Source: CALCMJ01 sp964475415 (GTDB lineage: Bacteria > Bacteroidota > Bacteroidia > Chitinophagales > Saprospiraceae). From it: a stretch of 64,000 bases of DNA. Positions 9,512 to 18,138 of the stretch are shown here, in pieces (within the stretch, counting starts at the first letter, position 1; every line of letters begins with the position of its first letter). The translations under genes and the position numbers were made by a program. The stretch covers positions 1 to 64,000 of the forward strand of contig CAYYWZ010000013.1 in NCBI GenBank assembly GCA_964475415.1, read 5' to 3'. Below the pieces are notes generated by a model. That model was not told where the DNA came from, did no database searches, and saw nothing but the letters and a program-made list of their open reading frames with translations.

Positions 9512-10759
9512 TTAGTCGAAAGAGCCCGAGCTTGTTAATTCATCCTTGGGCTTATTTTTTGCATATAGGATAAGCGACATGAGGATACACACTACCCCAG
9601 CTCCTACCCATAAATAATAGAATCCAACAATTTCTGACAATTGTAAGCCTATAAGGGGTGCGAAAACATGTGCCACAGAAAAAGTCATCGTATACAATCC
9701 CATATACTTTCCTCTATTATTATCTTGACTATAGCTGAGTGCAACCGTATTACTAAATGGGAAATTGAGAATTTCCCCTAAGGTTATCAGCAAGGTGAAA
9801 AAGAAGGCTGCTAAAATAGCATGACCAATAGAGGCCAATAAGAGGTAAGAAATACCAAAAAGAATAGCGCCTAAGACAACAAGATGTATATGTTTATATC
9901 TTTTTTCTAATTCATGAACTAAGGGCATTTCTATAAGCGCAATTATAAGCCCATTCATAGCCATAAAAATCCCTATCTGTGATTCTTCGAATAGCAGTTC
10001 ATTTTTGAAAAACAAAGGTATCGTGTAGATGAGCTGAAAAAATACTATAATGATTACGCAAAACGGAATAAGATAGGAAACATAATCCCAGTCCTTCCAA
10101 GGCATCTGTATAAGCTCTCCCTTTTTCTTCTCAGAAGAGGATCTCTTTTCCTTATCTCTAAATAGAAAATAAAATAAAACGCCACCTAAAAATAAAGCTG
10201 AACCATTAATAATAAACAACATCTCGAAACCCAGTAAGGAAGCTACATATCCGCCTAGAAAAGGACCTATAGCAAAACCTAGGTTGATAGCAAGTCTTAC
10301 TAGTGATAGGGATCGAGTTATGTTCTCCGGTTTAGAGAAATGTTGTATCGCCGTCATATTAGCTGGTCGTATCGTATCAGCAAGAAAACTCAAGACAAAT
10401 ACCCCAACACATAAGCTCATAAAACTCTGTAAATACATCAGCAATATAAATGCTAGCGCTGTTGTAAAGAGACTACATAGTTGAACCCAATAGAAACCTA
10501 TCCTATCTGTAAGTATACCTCCTAGGAAAGCACCGCCTACAGAACCCAATCCGTAGAAGGCCATAATAAATCCTATATCCCCTATGGCAAATCCTAGATC
10601 TTTATTTAGATAGATGCTTATAAATGGCAGCACCATAGCACCACTTCTATTGATCAGAAGTACCAGTGACAAGTACCATATCTCTCGAGATAGTCCAGAA
10701 AATGATTGGATATAATGTTTACAGAATCTGCTTATTATATTTCCAGAAGAAAGTCGCAA
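9512..10759 (-). CDS. MFS transporter (12 TM)
   Basis: A 415-aa inner-membrane major facilitator protein. The first transmembrane pair is followed by GGILTDRIG, the MFS loop 2-3 signature (G-x3-D-R-x-G), and about twelve hydrophobic helices alternate with short basic loops, with a central cytoplasmic loop near residues 200-220 (KEKRSSSEKKKGE). The layout resembles the drug-efflux MdtH/YajR group, but the substrate cannot be read from sequence. It sits 6 bp downstream of the lipid-ABC ATPase gene on the same strand, so the three genes probably form one transcript. Upstream in-frame starts are absent, and MRLSSGN is taken as the N-terminus. Confidence 0.9.
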   Translation of the reverse strand: MRLSSGNIISRFCKHYIQSFSGLSREIWYLSLVLLINRSGAMVLPFISIYLNKDLGFAIGDIGFIMAFYGLGSVGGAFLGGILTDRIGFYWVQLCSLFTTALAFILLMYLQSFMSLCVGVFVLSFLADTIRPANMTAIQHFSKPENITRSLSLVRLAINLGFAIGPFLGGYVASLLGFEMLFIINGSALFLGGVLFYFLFRDKEKRSSSEKKKGELIQMPWKDWDYVSYLIPFCVIIIVFFQLIYTIPLFFKNELLFEESQIGIFMAMNGLIIALIEMPLVHELEKRYKHIHLVVLGAILFGISYLLLASIGHAILAAFFFTLLITLGEILNFPFSNTVALSYSQDNNRGKYMGLYTMTFSVAHVFAPLIGLQLSEIVGFYYLWVGAGVVCILMSLILYAKNKPKDELTSSGSFD

Positions 10760-10765
10760 AGCTAA

Positions 10766-11524
10766 CTACGATTGTACTTGCTTACGCAATCGCTGTAAGA
10801 AAGGAGAAGCAAAAATAAAATCTTCTAAAGTCTTATTATCTGTATCCATAATCTGACTCTTATCTCCTTTCCATACAAGGTTACCCTGATCTAAGAGACA
10901 TATTTTTTCACCTATTTCCATAACAGAATTCATATCATGCGTATTGATAATAGTAGTGATATTATTATCTGCAGTAATGCCCTGAATAAGTTCATCTATT
11001 TTTATAGAGGTCTTAGGATCTAGTCCAGAATTAGGCTCATCACAAAAAAGGTATTTAGGATTTAATACAATAGCTCTTGCTATACCTACCCTCTTCTGCA
11101 TACCTCCACTTATCTCTGAAGGAAACTTATCATTAATACCTTCTAGGCCTACTCTTTCCAGACATAAATTTACTTGGTTCCGTTTGTCTTTCAGCTTTTG
11201 TTTAGTAAACATGTCCAGAGGAAATCTTATGTTCTGTTCTATTGTAAGTGAATCAAACAAAGCATTTCCCTGAAACAACATGCCTACATCCATACGTATT
11301 TCTCTCATTTGCAACTTTGAGAGCGTACTCATTTTGACATCATTATACCAGACCTCACCTTCTGAAGGTTCTAGCAGGCCTACTAATATTTTAAGTAGTA
11401 CTGTCTTCCCCGCTCCACTCCTTCCTATAATAAGATTTGTTTTTCCAGCATCAAAGGTAAAATCTATACCTTTCAATACATGCAAATCTGAAAACGACTT
11501 ATGGATATTCTCTATTCTTATCAT
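10766..11524 (-). CDS. MlaF-like ABC transporter ATPase
   Basis: A 252-aa cytoplasmic ATPase of the Mla/MCE-type phospholipid importers. Walker A is GRSGAGKT (about residues 34-41), the signature is SGGMQKRVGIARA (about 138-150), and Walker B is YLFCDEPNSGLDP. The SGGMQKR signature and 'LDPKTS' wording are typical of MlaF rather than of drug or metal exporters. The start lies 3 bp after the permease stop, so the two are translated together. The MCE-domain substrate protein (MlaD) is not in this window. Expected role: moving phospholipids between inner and outer membranes. Confidence 0.92.
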   Translation of the reverse strand: MIRIENIHKSFSDLHVLKGIDFTFDAGKTNLIIGRSGAGKTVLLKILVGLLEPSEGEVWYNDVKMSTLSKLQMREIRMDVGMLFQGNALFDSLTIEQNIRFPLDMFTKQKLKDKRNQVNLCLERVGLEGINDKFPSEISGGMQKRVGIARAIVLNPKYLFCDEPNSGLDPKTSIKIDELIQGITADNNITTIINTHDMNSVMEIGEKICLLDQGNLVWKGDKSQIMDTDNKTLEDFIFASPFLQRLRKQVQS

Positions 11525-11527
11525 AGT

Positions 11528-12271
11528 CTAGGTTAATATAATCGCTATCAAGTAATCAAATAATATAATTAAGGTTGCAGAAAAGACCACAGCTCTAGTA
11601 CTCGCATTGCCTAACTCTATACTTCCACCTTTGACAAAGTATCCTTGATAACAGGATACTGAAGTTATGATATAGGCAAAAGTGAATGCTTTTACATACA
11701 TAATCAAAAAATTGTTAGGTATGAAAAATGACCTTAGACCTTTGATATATTCTGTGTTAGTTAGTATTCCTGTAAATACACTTCCCACATATCCTCCAGT
11801 AATATTGACAATTGCAGACACACTTACAAGTACTGGTATCACAAGAAGAGCAGCTAACATTTTAGGCATGATGAGATAGGCTGCCGTATTTACACCCATA
11901 ATTTCCATCGCATCTATATGCTCTTTCTGTCGCATTCCTCCTAGTTCAGCTGACATATTAGATCCTACCTTACCAGCAAGAACAAGACAGGTTATCGTTG
12001 CAGCTGTTTCTATTATCGCCATATCTCTTACCACATAGCCTATATAGTACCTAGGGAATAAGGTTCCTTGTAGCTGATAGTAAAATTGTACGGCTGTCAC
12101 AGCACCCATAAAGAAGGAGATAAGTAGTACGATAGTAAGAGAACCGATACCTATGTCATACATCTGACGCATGGTCTCCTTATAATACATACTTACATTC
12201 TCTGGCTTACGGAAAATCTGACCGTGCCACAACACAAATTTACCCAGATGGAAAAATAAATTTTTTAACAT
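11528..12271 (-). CDS. MlaE-like lipid ABC transporter permease
   Basis: A 247-aa integral membrane permease of the MlaE family. It has an N-terminal amphipathic segment, then about five or six helices with the family hallmarks 'FFMGAVTAVQF', 'GKVGSNMSAELGGMRQKEHIDAMEIMGVN' and 'YGYFVKGG'-like text (QGYFVKGGSIELG). It pairs with the downstream ATPase (3-bp gap) to form the inner-membrane core of a retrograde phospholipid transporter. It is the first gene of the putative permease-ATPase-MFS transcript and diverges from an SDR gene with 92 bp between the starts. Confidence 0.93.
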   Translation of the reverse strand: MLKNLFFHLGKFVLWHGQIFRKPENVSMYYKETMRQMYDIGIGSLTIVLLISFFMGAVTAVQFYYQLQGTLFPRYYIGYVVRDMAIIETAATITCLVLAGKVGSNMSAELGGMRQKEHIDAMEIMGVNTAAYLIMPKMLAALLVIPVLVSVSAIVNITGGYVGSVFTGILTNTEYIKGLRSFFIPNNFLIMYVKAFTFAYIITSVSCYQGYFVKGGSIELGNASTRAVVFSATLIILFDYLIAIILT

Positions 12272-12297
12272 AAGCAGTATCTAACCTTAATTGTACT

Positions 12298-12329
12298 TTT
12301 GTGGGGCAAAAATAGACTATTTTATCTTG
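12298..12329 (+). promoter_or_regulatory. Candidate Bacteroidota promoter for the SDR gene
   Basis: TTTG at 12298-12301 and TATCTTG at 12323-12329 are separated by 21 bp, close to the Bacteroidota -33/-7 pattern TTTG-N19-21-TAnnTTTG (one base short in the -7 box). The SDR start codon is 35 bp beyond. A TATTTTTG on the opposite strand (12314-12307) could be the -7 box of the divergent permease operon, but it lacks a good -33 partner. Confidence 0.45.
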
Positions 12330-12363
12330 ACCCCTTAAATTATCGAACAAAATTACTTAAAAG

Positions 12364-13065
12364 ATGAATGCAATTATAACTGGTGGAACAAAAGGAATAG
12401 GAAGAGCAATAGCTGAATTATATGCTAGCAAAGGTATAGATCTAGCTATATGTTCCAGATCAGAGGAAGACCTTACGACAATGCAAAAGAATTTTACAGA
12501 TAAATATCCGAGTGTAAAAGTCATCACTAAGGCCTGTGATGTTCGAGATAGAGGCCAGCTAGAGAGTTTTGCGGCTTTTGTAAAAGAATCATGGGAACAT
12601 ATCGATATCCTAATCAATAACGCTGGTGTATTTTACCCAGGTATCTTGCTAGAGGAGAAAGACGATGCATTAGCTGCTATGATAGAAACTAATCTATATA
12701 GCGCATATCATCTTACTAGAGCCATCGTACCTGTAATGCTCCCAAAGAAAAAAGGGCTCATAGTTAACATGTGCTCTATAGCTAGTAAGATAGCTTATCC
12801 TAATGGTGGGTCTTACAGTATATCTAAGTTTGCTCTCCTTGGCTTTTCTAAAGTCCTTAGAGAAGAACTAAAGGAAAGTGGCATTAAGGTGACTTCTATT
12901 CTTCCGGGTGCCACCTGGTCTCATTCTTGGGAAGGCGTGGATCTTCCTAAAGACAGGCTGATGGAAGCAAATGATATAGCAGAGATATGTTACACACTGA
13001 TTAGTCTGAGCCCATCTGCTGTACTAGAAGAAATTATACTACGACCGCAGCTAGGTGATTTATAA
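12364..13065 (+). CDS. Short-chain dehydrogenase/reductase
   Basis: A 233-aa classical SDR with an NAD(P)-binding Rossmann fold. The cofactor motif is TGGTKGIG at residues 6-13, followed by CSRSEEDL (an Arg after the second strand suggests NADP preference), then NNAG near residue 87 and the catalytic pair Ser near 'NMCSIAS' and YSISK (Tyr-x3-Lys). It lacks the usual extended C-terminus of FabG, and the segment after the active site (SILPGATWSHSWEGV) is the substrate loop. Substrate unknown. It is divergent from the MlaE operon and stands alone. Confidence 0.92.
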   Translation: MNAIITGGTKGIGRAIAELYASKGIDLAICSRSEEDLTTMQKNFTDKYPSVKVITKACDVRDRGQLESFAAFVKESWEHIDILINNAGVFYPGILLEEKDDALAAMIETNLYSAYHLTRAIVPVMLPKKKGLIVNMCSIASKIAYPNGGSYSISKFALLGFSKVLREELKESGIKVTSILPGATWSHSWEGVDLPKDRLMEANDIAEICYTLISLSPSAVLEEIILRPQLGDL

Positions 13066-13082
13066 GATCTTAGATATAGTTT

Positions 13083-13460
13083 CTAAGCTAAACAGACCAA
13101 AAGAAAAATGGAGAAACCAGAAGTAGCTTCTCCATTATAGCAGAATAATATTTCAGTTGCATAGGTCGTATATAATACTATCTTGTATATCCAAGCTGAT
13201 AGTTGCCCATCTCCCTTATAGGTATTTATAGAATTAAATACCCTCATGAAGGCATCGTTAAGCACTTCGTATGCTTACTCTTTGGTTCTACTATACCTGA
13301 TGGCTACACCTGACATTTTACCAAAATATTTTTGGTAGAGTTCCTTCTGAGCAGCCCGGTTACCTTCAGCTACGCTTCTTATTAACTCATCTTCTGCCCT
13401 ACGTTCTATACCCAAAATTGGATTTATATGTTTTATATTATGTAATCTTGCTAAGCCCAT
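13083..13460 (-). pseudogene. ECF sigma factor pseudogene (nonsense codon, region 4 lost)
   Basis: Reading from 13460, the first 61 codons give a sigma-70 region 2 start (LIRSVAEGNRAAQKELYQKY, RYSRTKE) and end in a TAA at 13277-13275. The same frame then continues without a shift as AYEVLNDAFMRVFNSINTYKG...SAWIYKIV, the rest of region 2 of an ECF sigma factor (compare the usual 'EEVLNDGFMKVF'). After YKIV the similarity dissolves, and no region 4 helix-turn-helix follows. So one in-frame stop plus loss of the 3' half. A live ECF sigma gene lies 1.6 kb away, so this is probably a dead paralogue. Confidence 0.8.
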
Positions 13461-13624
13461 AAGTTATGCTTCTATCCTTATAGTTGTATATAAAAAGATA
13501 ATGGTTGGTGGGAAAGTAACTTTTTTTTCAAAAATTAAAGTATAGGGTTGGAGCTTACAGGAACATATAAATTTCTTTCTTTTTAATGATTCCAAAATAA
13601 TTTCTGCAGTAGCATATACATAAA

Positions 13625-13651
13625 AAAAGTCATGGTACTAGCATGACTTTT
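13625..13651 (-). terminator. Rho-independent terminator of the sigma/FecR operon
   Basis: A perfect 10-bp inverted repeat, AAAAGTCATG / CATGACTTTT, with a 7-nt loop. It is flanked on its low-coordinate side by A's that become a U-run on the minus strand. It lies 77 bp past the fecR stop codon. Confidence 0.85.
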
Positions 13652-13727
13652 CACAATTTATACACTCTGGGAGTATTACTTAATTATTCTTTGCAAGCAC
13701 TAAACGAAATGCTGCGAAAAAACTAAA

Positions 13728-15007
13728 CTATTCTTTATCTAGAATTTTAGTAAGCTCATAACAGTCAGAACACTTATCTTGGTTGTACTCTATTTTTACA
13801 GTACTTTCTATTTGGCTTATGATATCTGATAATTCTGAATTTAAGTTTACACTGACAACTATATCTTTGTCTATTTTACATTTTCTAGATTTCTCAAACT
13901 TCCCATCAAATTTTCTTCCTAGTTCCTTGACAACAGTTTCTAAGGTATATTTGCCAAGTTTTACTACTGGCTTCTCCACTACAGGTTCTGGATCNNNNNN
14001 NNNNNNNNNNNNNNNNNNNNNNNNNNNNNNNNNNNNNNNNNNNNNNNNNNNNNNNNNNNNNNNNNNNNNNNNNNNNNNNNNNNNNNNNNNNNNNAGGTAT
14101 ATTTGCCAAGTTTTACTACTGGCTTCTCCACTACAGGTTCTGGATCCGGCTCTGGTGTAGGTTCTGGTGTAGGTTCTGGTGTAGGTTCTGGCTTAACTAC
14201 TGGAACTGGCGCTTCTACAACTGGCTCAGGTTTAACTTCTGGCTCCGGCTCTGGCTCTGGTACAGATTCTGGCTTCGGCGTTATATCTACCATCTTCCCA
14301 CCAACGTATTCCATAACATCTCCAGTATTTAGGACCATGGCGTTATCTTCATCATCTCCGACAAAGAATTTCACTTTACCTGCTACCACTGCCACCTTTG
14401 AATAAGCTGGGCTAGCAGCTACATCTAGTGAAGTTCCCACTACTTTTACTGTAGTTTCATCCGCTCTAATAAGAAAAGGTTTAGCGGCATCTTTAGCTAT
14501 GTCAAAATTAGCCATACCTTCTAAGGTAACTTCTCTAATATCTGTTTTAGTAAAATCCTTTGGATAGGTAAATATACTATTGGCATTAAGTAGAATATTA
14601 CTGCCATCTGAAAGGCTTAGTGCCATATCATTAGCTCCTGATTCTACTGTTACCATATTATCTTGAGGAAATAATAGATATAAACTAGCAATAAGCGCCA
14701 CTGAGGCAGCTGCAGCATAGCTTAGAAATCTTCTTAGTCCTCCTGAATTTGCTTGAGGTTTTTTCACGACTGTAAGTGGTGATTTGGCTACCGGTATGTC
14801 TACCTTTGCCATAAATTGCTGCCACTCTGCATCAACATCTGGTTGATCAAAGTCGGCAAGATGGTCAGATTCCCGATACAAAGAAGATAGAAACTCATAC
14901 TCCTCCCGATTATCGGAAGAAGCGCTGAGCCATTGCTCTAACTCTTTCATCTCGGCGACTGAGGCCTTCTTGTTTAAGTATTTTAAAATATTGTCTGGGT
15001 GTAACAT
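13728..15007 (-). CDS. FecR-family anti-sigma factor, interrupted by an assembly gap
   Basis: A membrane anti-sigma factor paired with the upstream ECF sigma gene (52-bp gap). The order is: an N-terminal cytoplasmic sigma-binding region (residues 1-90, with ELEQWLSASSDNREEY), one transmembrane helix (about 93-112), a FecR domain (VESGANDMALSLSDGS, FTKTDIREVTLEG), a Pro-Glu-rich linker, and a C-terminal DUF4974-like domain (LETVVKELGRKF ... ISQIESTVKIEY). Positions 13995-14094 are 100 N. The 52 bp on each side of the N run are identical (13943-13994 and 14095-14146). Removing the N's and one copy gives 1128 nt, an uninterrupted 375-codon frame, so the real gene is probably intact and the gap artificial. 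No TonB receptor follows, so the regulated system is elsewhere. Confidence 0.88.
13995..14094. other. 100-N assembly gap
   Basis: A run of exactly 100 N's, the usual placeholder for a scaffold gap of unknown size. Both edges carry the same 52 bp, so the two contigs most likely overlap rather than being separated by missing DNA. Confidence 0.95.
14148..14195 (-). repeat. 12-bp tandem repeat encoding (TPEP)n in FecR
   Basis: Four 12-bp units, GGYTCTGGTGTA or close variants, start at 14148, 14160, 14172 and 14184. They encode the Thr-Pro-Glu-Pro repeats of the FecR periplasmic linker. Further Pro-Glu codons flank them. Such low-complexity DNA could vary in length and may have contributed to the nearby assembly break. 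Confidence 0.85.
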
Positions 15008-15059
15008 AGTGTCTTTATATACCTACAATACGAAGTTTCCTTTCTAAGTCACATACTTT

Positions 15060-15587
15060 TTAAAAAAATAATGCTCTTTTTTCTTTTAAATCCTCCTTTA
15101 GATGCAAAAAGGCCTTAGCCATATTATCCTCTACTGCTCTTTCTGAGATTTCTAGATGCGCTGCTATTTCCTTATATGTGTATCCCTCAAGCTTATTTAA
15201 TATAAATATTTCCTTTCGCTTAGGCTTCAGTTTATCTAGAGATTTTATGATTTCAGACCTTATAAGCAAAGAATCCATTGCTTTTTCACCTTTCTCATCG
15301 CTTATAGCTTCAGCATTAATCTTATCCATAGATTCTGTGTCTTTACGAGATCTTACAAAATCTATGAGCGTATTTCTTGCTGTGGTGAATAGATAACTTT
15401 TTATAGTCGGTCCTTCCAAATCTACAGTATCTCGCTTATTCCAAAGTTTTATTAGCGAATCCTGCACTATTTCCTTGCTATCTTCTCTATTTCTGAGATT
15501 CTTATTGACATAGTTGAATAAGGGTGCATAATAAAGTTTAAACAACTTTTCAAAAGATATTTTCGCTTCTAAAGTATCGTTGGACAT
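15060..15587 (-). CDS. ECF-type RNA polymerase sigma factor
   Basis: A 175-aa sigma-70 of the Bacteroidota FecI-like group. Region 2 covers about residues 12-80 (FEKLFKLYYAPLFNYV, EIVQDSLIKLWNKRD, IKSYLFTTARNTLIDFVR). Region 4 covers about 112-165 with the helix-turn-helix LEGYTYKEIAAHLEISERAVEDNMAKAF. It directs RNA polymerase to an unknown regulon and should be held by the FecR-type anti-sigma encoded 52 bp downstream. The usual third partner, a SusC/FecA-like TonB receptor, is missing here. A broken ECF gene lies further downstream. Confidence 0.95.
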   Translation of the reverse strand: MSNDTLEAKISFEKLFKLYYAPLFNYVNKNLRNREDSKEIVQDSLIKLWNKRDTVDLEGPTIKSYLFTTARNTLIDFVRSRKDTESMDKINAEAISDEKGEKAMDSLLIRSEIIKSLDKLKPKRKEIFILNKLEGYTYKEIAAHLEISERAVEDNMAKAFLHLKEDLKEKRALFF

Positions 15588-15736
15588 TATATTCTTTATT
15601 TCTTAATTATCTGTTTTGGTGCTAAAGCAGATATTCGGCAAAATACGAGAAAAATTTCCTAATTTCCGCTATTTACACCGTATATGTTTGTTCATTAAGC
15701 TACTTTATTACTCAATTATGACTTATCTTTTGCAAT

Positions 15737-16441
15737 ATGTGTTTAGTTAGCTATATCCCCCTAAAAGATGGTTATCTTATAAGTTCTAATAGAGACGAAT
15801 CCCCAGATAGAGCTTCTACTCCACTCATACTAGACAACAATTATCTTACCCCTTTATATTATCCCAGAGACCAGAAGGGTGGCAGTTGGTTAGTGACAGC
15901 AGAAAATGGCAGAACAGTTTGTGTTCTGAATGGTGCCTTTGTCAGACATAAAAGAAAAAGCAGCTATAGACTAAGCAGAGGTATTATGAGCAAATCTTAT
16001 TTTAACTATAATCATACCGAGGAGTTCCTTCACAAATATGATTTTACAGATATAGAACCCTTCACTATGGTCATCAAAGACGAAAATGGTGTGTACGAAT
16101 TCCGATGGGACGGCACTTACAAATACATAGAAATTCTCGATCCCCACACCTTGCATCTGTGGTCTTCTTGTACACTCTACGAGGATCTTATGATAGAAAA
16201 AAGAAAAAATGTTTTTACACAGATGTATAATAACTTACAACAAAATCCATCAGCTCTTATCAGAGAAATTCATCTTACTGGCACAGTCGGAGACTCGGAA
16301 AACAATTTTGTCATGAACCGAGATAATCGTGTAGCAACAATTTCTCATTCTTATGTCAAAGTGCAGGATAAGCAAGGAATAATCAATATTGAAAATCTAA
16401 TGGATAGAAGTGTGGAAGAAAAACAATTCGAAATTCACTAA
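15737..16441 (+). CDS. NRDE (TANGO2-like) family protein
   Basis: A 234-aa protein of the NRDE/TANGO2 family. It begins M-C-L-V-S-Y with the conserved Cys2 and has the diagnostic SNRDE motif at residues 17-21, followed by GGSWL (NGRTVCVLNG) as in the family. Cys2 as the N-terminal residue suggests an Ntn-hydrolase-like fold. The eukaryotic homologue is linked to haem/lipid trafficking, but the bacterial role is not established. It is soluble, with no signal peptide. It is transcribed alone, divergent from the sigma factor gene. Confidence 0.88.
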   Translation: MCLVSYIPLKDGYLISSNRDESPDRASTPLILDNNYLTPLYYPRDQKGGSWLVTAENGRTVCVLNGAFVRHKRKSSYRLSRGIMSKSYFNYNHTEEFLHKYDFTDIEPFTMVIKDENGVYEFRWDGTYKYIEILDPHTLHLWSSCTLYEDLMIEKRKNVFTQMYNNLQQNPSALIREIHLTGTVGDSENNFVMNRDNRVATISHSYVKVQDKQGIINIENLMDRSVEEKQFEIH

Positions 16442-16476
16442 TATATCTATAACTATTCCTCTTACATATTGATCTA

Positions 16477-18138
16477 TCAAAATCTTTTTTCCACTTCCTT
16501 CCACTTATCTGCTTCCGGATATAAAAATATGGCATTCTCGTTTTTTTGCTTTATATGTAGCAGATAATACCAGCCTTTCAATTCTACTCTATAGCTTTCT
16601 GTTTCATAACTTGTCGCACCGATGCTGTTTCTCCAAAACCAATTACCACCCTGCGCAAAGAAAACTTTTATTCTATCTGGTGTTTCATAATAGGCGTTAA
16701 GCTTATCATCAGCACTTTTCAAATTATATTGGACTACCGTATATATTTCTTGATCACTACAGTCCACCTTATTATAGAATAGATCTAATGATTCATGAAA
16801 AGCTTCTGCTCTTCCTGAGAAATCCCTAAACATGGGTTGTCCTTTATAATTATCAGGTAGACCTAATAAAAACACTTGTTTATCTGAAATCTTATCGCAA
16901 GGAAAATTTTCTAGCAAGCCCCTAGTTATATAACTCGTAGAACGAGCATCTGCAATCATTGTGCCCAAAAGAATAGACTGCCACAGGATGTACAAAAGCA
17001 GAAAAGCGTATCTAAAAGATTTTGGTAACAGATAAATCAAACTCACAACAAAAAGATAAAAATAAGGACTAGCATAATATCCGTATCTATCATTATCATA
17101 CGGTAGGGTATACAAAAAATACAAATTGACAATAGGAAAGATTGCCATAAAAAACAATACTATACATAGTCCACTTATTTTTAGTTTAGTACTAAGTCGC
17201 TTATAAAAAGCCAAGCTCAATAAGAACAAAATAATTGCCGTAAATAATAAACCATAACTTATAGAAGGACTAGCTATAGACTCGTATAGATAGGTCTTAG
17301 CCGGTAGAGGAAGAAAATGTAAATTAGCGAGATATTTGGCAAAATACTGCCAACCATGTGATATCAAAATTAAAGGCGAAAATACCAAATGTTTTTCTGC
17401 TCCATAATGCCCTACCCAATCTCCTAGGACAAGCTTGTTTAACAAAAAATATATAATTACAAATACAACCTGGGGCAAGAATACAATTTTCAGCTTAGAC
17501 CATAAATGAGAGATTTCTTCTTTGACATGAAAATGATCCGCAACTATAAATGTCAAAAATATAAATGGAGCAGCAAGACCTATTTCTAAGGTAAATAACC
17601 CAATAAGAATCAAGGCATGATGTGCAAGTAAATGTTTTCGATTCTTATCTTGTAAGTAACGAATCAGCAGGGCAAATCCACCTAAGGTATAAGCCGTACT
17701 AAGCAAGTAGTGAAAGCAAACTTTCCATACCACTACCTCTACCTGATAAGGTGAAATCAAAAATATAAATGCTGCAAAAAAAGGAAGTGTATGGAGAGAT
17801 TTTTGCTTCCATCTCATCGCCCATGCAGTAGCCAATCTAAATAGGAGCCCAGCATTTAGCCCATGCATGACGGCATACAAACAATACCATGCAAAAGGAT
17901 GCATTCCTACTAGTCTATAGAAAAGATAGTTAAGCAAATGAAAAGCCTGGTGCAAACTAGGGAATCCAAAACAAGTAATAATATCGGAAAAACTTCCCGC
18001 TCTGTACCTCAACATCCAACCTGTAAAATCCGTAACCATTCCACCAGATCTAGTAGGGATATACAATAGCAAGCTAAGAACTATAAAAAATAGATAGATC
18101 CAATTAGAATTTCTGAGCTGTTTAAGACTGCTCCACAT
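16477..18138 (-). CDS. Polytopic membrane protein, possible GT-C glycosyltransferase
   Basis: A 553-aa protein with roughly ten transmembrane helices in residues 10-390 and a C-terminal soluble region of about 150 residues. The overall plan (first extracytoplasmic loop after TM1, helix pairs, a Tyr/Asp-rich 'YDNDRYGYYASPYFY' loop, C-terminal periplasmic domain) resembles GT-C/ArnT-like lipid-linked sugar transferases, but no decisive catalytic motif is visible. The start overlaps the end of the upstream M43 protease gene by 17 bp, so the two are co-translated. The function stays open; 'hypothetical membrane protein' is the safe name. Confidence 0.75.
   Translation of the reverse strand: MWSSLKQLRNSNWIYLFFIVLSLLLYIPTRSGGMVTDFTGWMLRYRAGSFSDIITCFGFPSLHQAFHLLNYLFYRLVGMHPFAWYCLYAVMHGLNAGLLFRLATAWAMRWKQKSLHTLPFFAAFIFLISPYQVEVVVWKVCFHYLLSTAYTLGGFALLIRYLQDKNRKHLLAHHALILIGLFTLEIGLAAPFIFLTFIVADHFHVKEEISHLWSKLKIVFLPQVVFVIIYFLLNKLVLGDWVGHYGAEKHLVFSPLILISHGWQYFAKYLANLHFLPLPAKTYLYESIASPSISYGLLFTAIILFLLSLAFYKRLSTKLKISGLCIVLFFMAIFPIVNLYFLYTLPYDNDRYGYYASPYFYLFVVSLIYLLPKSFRYAFLLLYILWQSILLGTMIADARSTSYITRGLLENFPCDKISDKQVFLLGLPDNYKGQPMFRDFSGRAEAFHESLDLFYNKVDCSDQEIYTVVQYNLKSADDKLNAYYETPDRIKVFFAQGGNWFWRNSIGATSYETESYRVELKGWYYLLHIKQKNENAIFLYPEADKWKEVEKRF

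Noticed and set aside
13783..14160. ORFs spanning the N run on the plus strand
   Set aside because: They consist of antisense sequence to FecR plus undetermined residues.
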